A DNA stretch of 8,248 nucleotides, taken from assembly GCA_013138615.1 (NCBI GenBank), contig WTCK01000163.1:1-8248 (forward strand), given 5' to 3'. Within the stretch, counting starts at the first letter, position 1. The number at the start of each line of letters is the position of its first letter. The translations under genes were made by a program, and so were the position numbers. Below are positions 5,275 through 8,248 of the stretch, piece after piece. The notes beneath the pieces were generated by a model. It ran no database searches and was not told where the DNA came from. It saw only the letters and a list, made by a program, of their open reading frames with translations. The stretch is from Candidatus Thorarchaeota archaeon (GTDB lineage Archaea > Asgardarchaeota > Thorarchaeia > Thorarchaeales > Thorarchaeaceae).

Positions 5275-6441
5275 ATGCATCAGGTGTATGTGGCTTTGAA
5301 ACGAGCAGGTATTGCACAACTCAAGCTACATCCAGGAAAAGCACCCCACTGGCTCGTCAAGCGCATGATGCCAATGGCAAGCGCGCTGTGTGAGTTCATT
5401 GTGGATGAGTACGGTTCAAAGGAGTTGCTGAGAAGGCTCGCTGACCCTGTGTACTTCCAGGCTCTTGCAAACGTCCTTGGCTATGACTGGGATTCTTCTG
5501 GTTCCACAACGGTGACGTGTGGAGTGCTCAGATCTGTACTGAACTTCGACCAGCACAATATGGTCGGAGCTGGAGGTAAGGGACTAATCTCTAGGAAGGT
5601 TCCCGAACAGCTCAAGGCACTGGAAGACTATGGACTTGATGGAACCAAGCTCGCTGACATAAGCAGAGCTGTGGCCAAAGTGGACAATGCAGCTGTTCAA
5701 GATGGCTACCAGCTCTATCACCACCTGTTCTTTGTGGACGCTGAAGAGAATTGGACAGTTGTTCAACAGGGCATGGACAACAGTACTAGTGATGCAAGAC
5801 GCTATCATTGGACCTCAGAGGAAACATCCAGTTTCATTGAAGAGCCTCACACGGGTATGATTTCGGGACAAGTAAAGCCATCCACTCTAGATATGACCTC
5901 AAAAAAATCAGATGAATGCAGGAAGACATCAGTCGACGTTGTGAAGGAAGAACCACTACGCATCAAAAGGCTCTTCCACGACCTCAAGCCGTACGGTGAG
6001 AGCTCTCTGATTCCATGGCTAGAAGAAGATGGGTCAACAGGAAGCCTCCCCGCTTACAAGGTCGTCCCCCATCGAATGAATTGGAATGCAGTGCGTAGGG
6101 CATATCAGACTCAACCCTCGAATTATGAAGAACTTCTCTTCATGAATGGCATGGGACCAGCAACCATCAGAGGCCTGGCCCTCATCTCAGAGATGATATT
6201 TGGCTCTGAGCCTTCTTGGGCAGATCCAGTGCGGATGACTTTCGCTTTTGGAGGAAAGGATGGAGTGCCCTTTCCCGTGCCGCGCAAGGATTACGACGAT
6301 GCGATAGTCTTCATGAAGCAAGCTATCAACGATGCCAAAATGGGCAGGCGAGACAAGGTTGTGGGACTCAAGCGACTGAGGAAATTCGCCCCACCAATCC
6401 TTCGGTCATCCCAGGAGATGGAACAGCGAGCCCTTGCATGA
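5275..6441 (+). CDS. DUF763 family protein
   Basis: A 388-residue protein of DUF763, conserved in many archaea and some thermophilic bacteria, with no established activity that I can name. Family blocks are seen in order: LKLHPGKAPHWLVKRM (16-31), ELLRRLADPVYFQAL (50-64), LGYDWDSSGSTT (68-79), GGKG (100-103), AKVDNAAVQDGYQLYHH (134-150), VVQQGM (162-167), ARRYHW (174-179) and EPH (190-192). A poorly conserved linker of about 70 residues follows. The C-terminal part has NGMGPATIRGLALIS (291-305), which resembles a helix-hairpin-helix DNA-binding motif, and FGGKDGVPFPV (325-335). The density of invariant Asp, His, Gln and Arg suggests an enzyme, and the hairpin suggests a nucleic acid substrate; both are inferences. 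ATG 5275 opens the first conserved block, so the start is sound. It follows DUF3795 by 59 bases and precedes an MBL-fold gene by 46 bases. Confidence 0.9.
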   Translation: MHQVYVALKRAGIAQLKLHPGKAPHWLVKRMMPMASALCEFIVDEYGSKELLRRLADPVYFQALANVLGYDWDSSGSTTVTCGVLRSVLNFDQHNMVGAGGKGLISRKVPEQLKALEDYGLDGTKLADISRAVAKVDNAAVQDGYQLYHHLFFVDAEENWTVVQQGMDNSTSDARRYHWTSEETSSFIEEPHTGMISGQVKPSTLDMTSKKSDECRKTSVDVVKEEPLRIKRLFHDLKPYGESSLIPWLEEDGSTGSLPAYKVVPHRMNWNAVRRAYQTQPSNYEELLFMNGMGPATIRGLALISEMIFGSEPSWADPVRMTFAFGGKDGVPFPVPRKDYDDAIVFMKQAINDAKMGRRDKVVGLKRLRKFAPPILRSSQEMEQRALA

Positions 6442-6487
6442 GAATGATACCGAAGAGTACTTTTGAAGGGCCACGGGTAGCAAGGTT

Positions 6488-7285
6488 ATGCTTGAGTTGG
6501 AGCCCTTTGATGATGTAGTCACCGGCGTCAAGACCGCTACGGCTCAAGGTGGGAAGGCCATAATGTGGGCTTACTCCTACAGAGTTGACAACGTCTTCTT
6601 CGATGCTGGATGTGCAAACGCAAAGGAGGAACTGCGTTCACATATCAAAGGAATAGAGCGCCTTCTTGTTACGCACTCACACGAGGATCATGTTGGTGGA
6701 TGTTCAGTTCTCAACCCGGATATTCCAATTCTTGCTCCTGCTCTCGCAATCCCGGTGTTGAAGAGTCCGCCCAACCTCAACGAGTTCTTTCAATACGTAT
6801 GGGGTCAACCCGAACCTATCGAAGATGTCGAATTGATGCCTTCACAATTCTCAGTAGGTGATTTGGAGTTCGAGGTTATCCCCCTCCCGGGACATAGTCA
6901 GGACATGGTAGGATTCTATGAGGCTCATAATCGATGGTTCTTCTCAGCGGATGGCGTCCCACTGCCTTCCAAGAAACGCCTTGCTATGGATGACGAGAAC
7001 GTTCCCCAAGCAATCGCAACAATGGAGCGAATCCTCGAACTCGACTTGGATGTTCTCTTCGATTTCCACAGGGGTCCAATTCGTGACCCGCAACAGCATA
7101 TCCAGACAAGGATTGACTTCTTGAAAGGGGTTCAGAATCAGGTTTGTGAACTTCACAAAGAGGGAAAGACCATTGAAGAGATACAATCCATCCTGAATTT
7201 CAAACCTCCATGGTATATGGATCTGACTGAAGGGAGATTCGGTATCGACTATCTCATCAGGTCACTTATCTTCGATCGGCCATGA
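6488..7285 (+). CDS. Metallo-beta-lactamase-fold hydrolase
   Basis: A 265-residue soluble hydrolase of the MBL superfamily, expected to bind two metal ions. The metal ligands are complete: H63-x-H65-x-D67-H68 in THSHEDHVGG, H136 in PLPGHSQD, D155 in FSADGV and H194 in FDFHRG. D39 in FFDAGC is the usual buried acidic residue of the first strand pair. A C-terminal helical region (about 205-245) contains a small HTH-like segment, EGKTIEEIQSIL, common as a lid in glyoxalase-II-like members. No beta-CASP block follows the MBL core, so a beta-CASP RNA nuclease is unlikely; thioesterase, lactonase or glyoxalase-type chemistry is more likely, but the substrate is not determinable. The start ATG 6488 has only a weak AAGG before it. 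It lies 46 bases after DUF763 on the same strand and is the last plus-strand gene seen. Confidence 0.88.
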   Translation: MLELEPFDDVVTGVKTATAQGGKAIMWAYSYRVDNVFFDAGCANAKEELRSHIKGIERLLVTHSHEDHVGGCSVLNPDIPILAPALAIPVLKSPPNLNEFFQYVWGQPEPIEDVELMPSQFSVGDLEFEVIPLPGHSQDMVGFYEAHNRWFFSADGVPLPSKKRLAMDDENVPQAIATMERILELDLDVLFDFHRGPIRDPQQHIQTRIDFLKGVQNQVCELHKEGKTIEEIQSILNFKPPWYMDLTEGRFGIDYLIRSLIFDRP

Positions 7286-7322
7286 ATCTAGTTGCTGGTC
7301 ATTTTGACGTTTATGAGTTGTA

Positions 7323-7355
7323 TCGTCTAACGTATGAATACATCGCGTTAGGCGA
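7323..7355. repeat. Inverted repeat able to form a 10-bp hairpin
   Basis: TCGTCTAACG (7323-7332) pairs with CGTTAGGCGA (7346-7355) over ten positions, nine Watson-Crick and one G-T, with a 13-base loop that contains a further small palindrome GTATGAATAC. It lies in the 106-base convergent gap between the MBL gene and the ATP-cone gene. There is no T-run after either arm, so it is not a classical intrinsic terminator. It may still slow polymerase, stabilise 3' ends, or be a DNA site. The rest of 7286-7391 shows nothing else. Confidence 0.4.
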
Positions 7356-7391
7356 CGTAAGAAATTCGATGAGATGAAACCAGATTCTCTA

Positions 7392-7652
7392 CTAGCTTCG
7401 ACTCTTCTTTTCCTTGTCGTAGGCTTCCCATGAATCAGCCGCTGAAGCTGCTCCTTTTGATCTTAGTTCCGTGAGAACGTATTCTCGAATCTCTGAACTC
7501 TTCATTGTTGCTTCTGTGCGTTCGGAGAGCGAACTTGCGACCGCTCGAGCAATCTCGTAGGAAGCGCCGCATTTAACGGCACTTACAACAACCTTCTCAG
7601 GCATGTATATCTCGGTTGACCCGTTTCTCTTGCTAATTTCCATAAGTCCCAT
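7392..7652 (-). CDS. Stand-alone ATP-cone domain protein
   Basis: An 86-residue protein made almost entirely of an ATP-cone, the nucleotide-sensing module normally found at the N-terminus of ribonucleotide reductases and in the NrdR repressor. Characteristic residues are K8-R9-x-G11 in SKRNG, then a beta strand, K20 in MPEKVVVSAVKCGAS, and the helices IARAVASSLS and SSEIREYVLTEL. The module's usual length of about 80-90 residues accounts for all but the last 20, which are charged (EAYDKEKKSRS). No reductase domain or NrdR zinc ribbon is attached, and neighbouring sequence encodes neither. It could bind ATP or dATP and act as a separate regulator, perhaps through a partner; this is inference. 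ATG 7652 is the longest reasonable start with a weak AAGAAG before it; ATG 7643 is an alternative. An AT-rich box near 7672-7682 (minus strand) may be its TATA element. Confidence 0.78.
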   Translation of the reverse strand: MGLMEISKRNGSTEIYMPEKVVVSAVKCGASYEIARAVASSLSERTEATMKSSEIREYVLTELRSKGAASAADSWEAYDKEKKSRS

Positions 7653-7750
7653 CTTCTTGACTAGAATTTGATGAAATAAGACTCGTACAATACTAGCGCA
7701 AGTTCTCAGATAAACAATTGGACGTCCATTACAGGGCTAATCTGGGTTTC

Positions 7751-8248
7751 TCATCGAGAACCTTTTCGTTTCCTGCGTCGGGCTCCTAATTTGTCGTCTA
7801 ATCGTCGAGTAGACTTTTCTTTCTCTCTTTGAGCCTTTGCTGCCTTCTTCTGACGAGCGCAATTGATTCTGGCCGCCCGTCCAAGATTCCTGACCCGCTC
7901 AACCTCTTTGTCCTTGCCCTGTTTCCGGTACAGCTTGCGAGCGCGATCCCACGCCTCGAAAGCAGAGCAGAAGTCACCAAGACGCGCGTATGTTACGGCT
8001 TGTGCATCGAAGATATCAGGATTTCTCTTTGAGAGTATCGTAACTCGGTTCCACGCGGCGGAAGCTTCCTCCCAGTCCTCCAGTTCCATGTTCATAAATC
8101 CCAAATTTCGCCACGCGGAAAGATGATCTTTCTTTCTTATTGTGGCCCTCTTGAAATGCGTAATTGCGTCGCGCGTATTGCCTGACCTGTATGAAACCAT
8201 CCCCAAAGTGTTCTCTATGGAGGCGTCATGTGGATCTATCTGTGCTGC
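7751..8248 (-). CDS. TPR-repeat protein with basic tail (5' end cut by right edge)
   Basis: The reading frame stays open from its TGA at 7751-7753 to the right edge, giving at least 165 residues; the N-terminus lies outside the window. A TTG at 8206 is not the true start, because the codons upstream of it (AAQIDPHDASIENT) continue a TPR helix in frame. Three tetratricopeptide repeats are visible at about residues 10-37 (LGMVSYRSGNTRDAITHFKRA), 42-75 (AWRNLGFMNMELEDWEEASAAW) and 79-108 (DAQAVTYARLGDFCSAFEAW). They form a helical scaffold for binding other proteins. The last 40 residues are strongly basic, with KKAAKAQREKEKSTRR and ARRRKRKGSR, which could bind nucleic acid or the ribosome. No enzymatic motif is seen. 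The stop is 98 bases before the ATP-cone start on the same strand, a gap large enough for a separate promoter. Confidence 0.82.
   Translation of the reverse strand, partial: AAQIDPHDASIENTLGMVSYRSGNTRDAITHFKRATIRKKDHLSAWRNLGFMNMELEDWEEASAAWNRVTILSKRNPDIFDAQAVTYARLGDFCSAFEAWDRARKLYRKQGKDKEVERVRNLGRAARINCARQKKAAKAQREKEKSTRRLDDKLGARRRKRKGSR

Noticed and set aside
6488..7285. MBL-fold protein as a beta-CASP RNA nuclease of the aCPSF/RNase J type
   Set aside because: The protein is only 265 residues long and has the usual MBL ligands but no beta-CASP insertion or KH domains, so small-molecule hydrolase chemistry is more likely.
7719..7728. 10-base palindrome TGGACGTCCA between the TPR and ATP-cone genes
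   Set aside because: Ten bases with arms of five do not extend further and are within chance expectation for a window of this size.
7863..8126. 87-codon plus-strand frame
   Set aside because: It is antisense to the TPR gene, and its Ser/Arg/Leu-rich translation is typical of antisense shadow frames.

Overview
The window looks archaeal. Its left edge carries the first 172 residues of an archaeal/eukaryotic-type DNA primase large subunit (PriL). A full-length DUF763 protein, a DUF3795 protein and a stand-alone ATP-cone protein fit an archaeal genome, and TATA-like AT-rich boxes lie about 25-40 bases before some starts. The gene mix and moderate base composition would suit an Asgard lineage such as Thorarchaeota, but that is a guess from gene content. 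No rRNA, tRNA, insertion sequence, integrase, CRISPR array or phage gene was seen, and no stretch longer than about 160 bases lacks a gene.

Layout. Bases 1-779 (minus strand) hold a small zinc-ribbon protein followed by priL, which runs off the left edge. A 161-base divergent region (780-940) leads to a plus-strand pair, an ABC-2 type ATPase and its six-helix permease, whose ends overlap. A 132-base convergent gap (2628-2759) follows. Next is a minus-strand pair: a thioredoxin-fold protein that has lost one cysteine of its CxxC site, and a class I SAM-dependent methyltransferase. They are joined by a one-base stop/start overlap. A second divergent region (3965-4097) contains two short inverted repeats.

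From 4098 to 7285 four genes point in the plus direction: an AlkD-like DNA alkylation repair protein, a cysteine-rich DUF3795 protein, DUF763 with a helix-hairpin-helix-like segment, and a metallo-beta-lactamase-fold hydrolase. A 10-bp-stem inverted repeat lies in the convergent gap after them. The right end has two minus-strand genes: an 86-residue stand-alone ATP-cone and a TPR protein with a very basic tail whose N-terminus is cut off by the window edge.

Functional reading. The ABC pair should form one membrane exporter. The thioredoxin-like protein and the methyltransferase are probably co-translated and may act on a common substrate or stress. The AlkD-like protein, DUF763 and PriL all point to DNA maintenance, but the gaps between the plus-strand genes do not prove an operon. 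I see mostly ordinary chromosomal genes, not a clear new defence or mobile system. The least explained items are DUF763, the monothiol thioredoxin/methyltransferase pair, the stand-alone ATP-cone and the palindromes in front of the AlkD-like and DUF763 genes.
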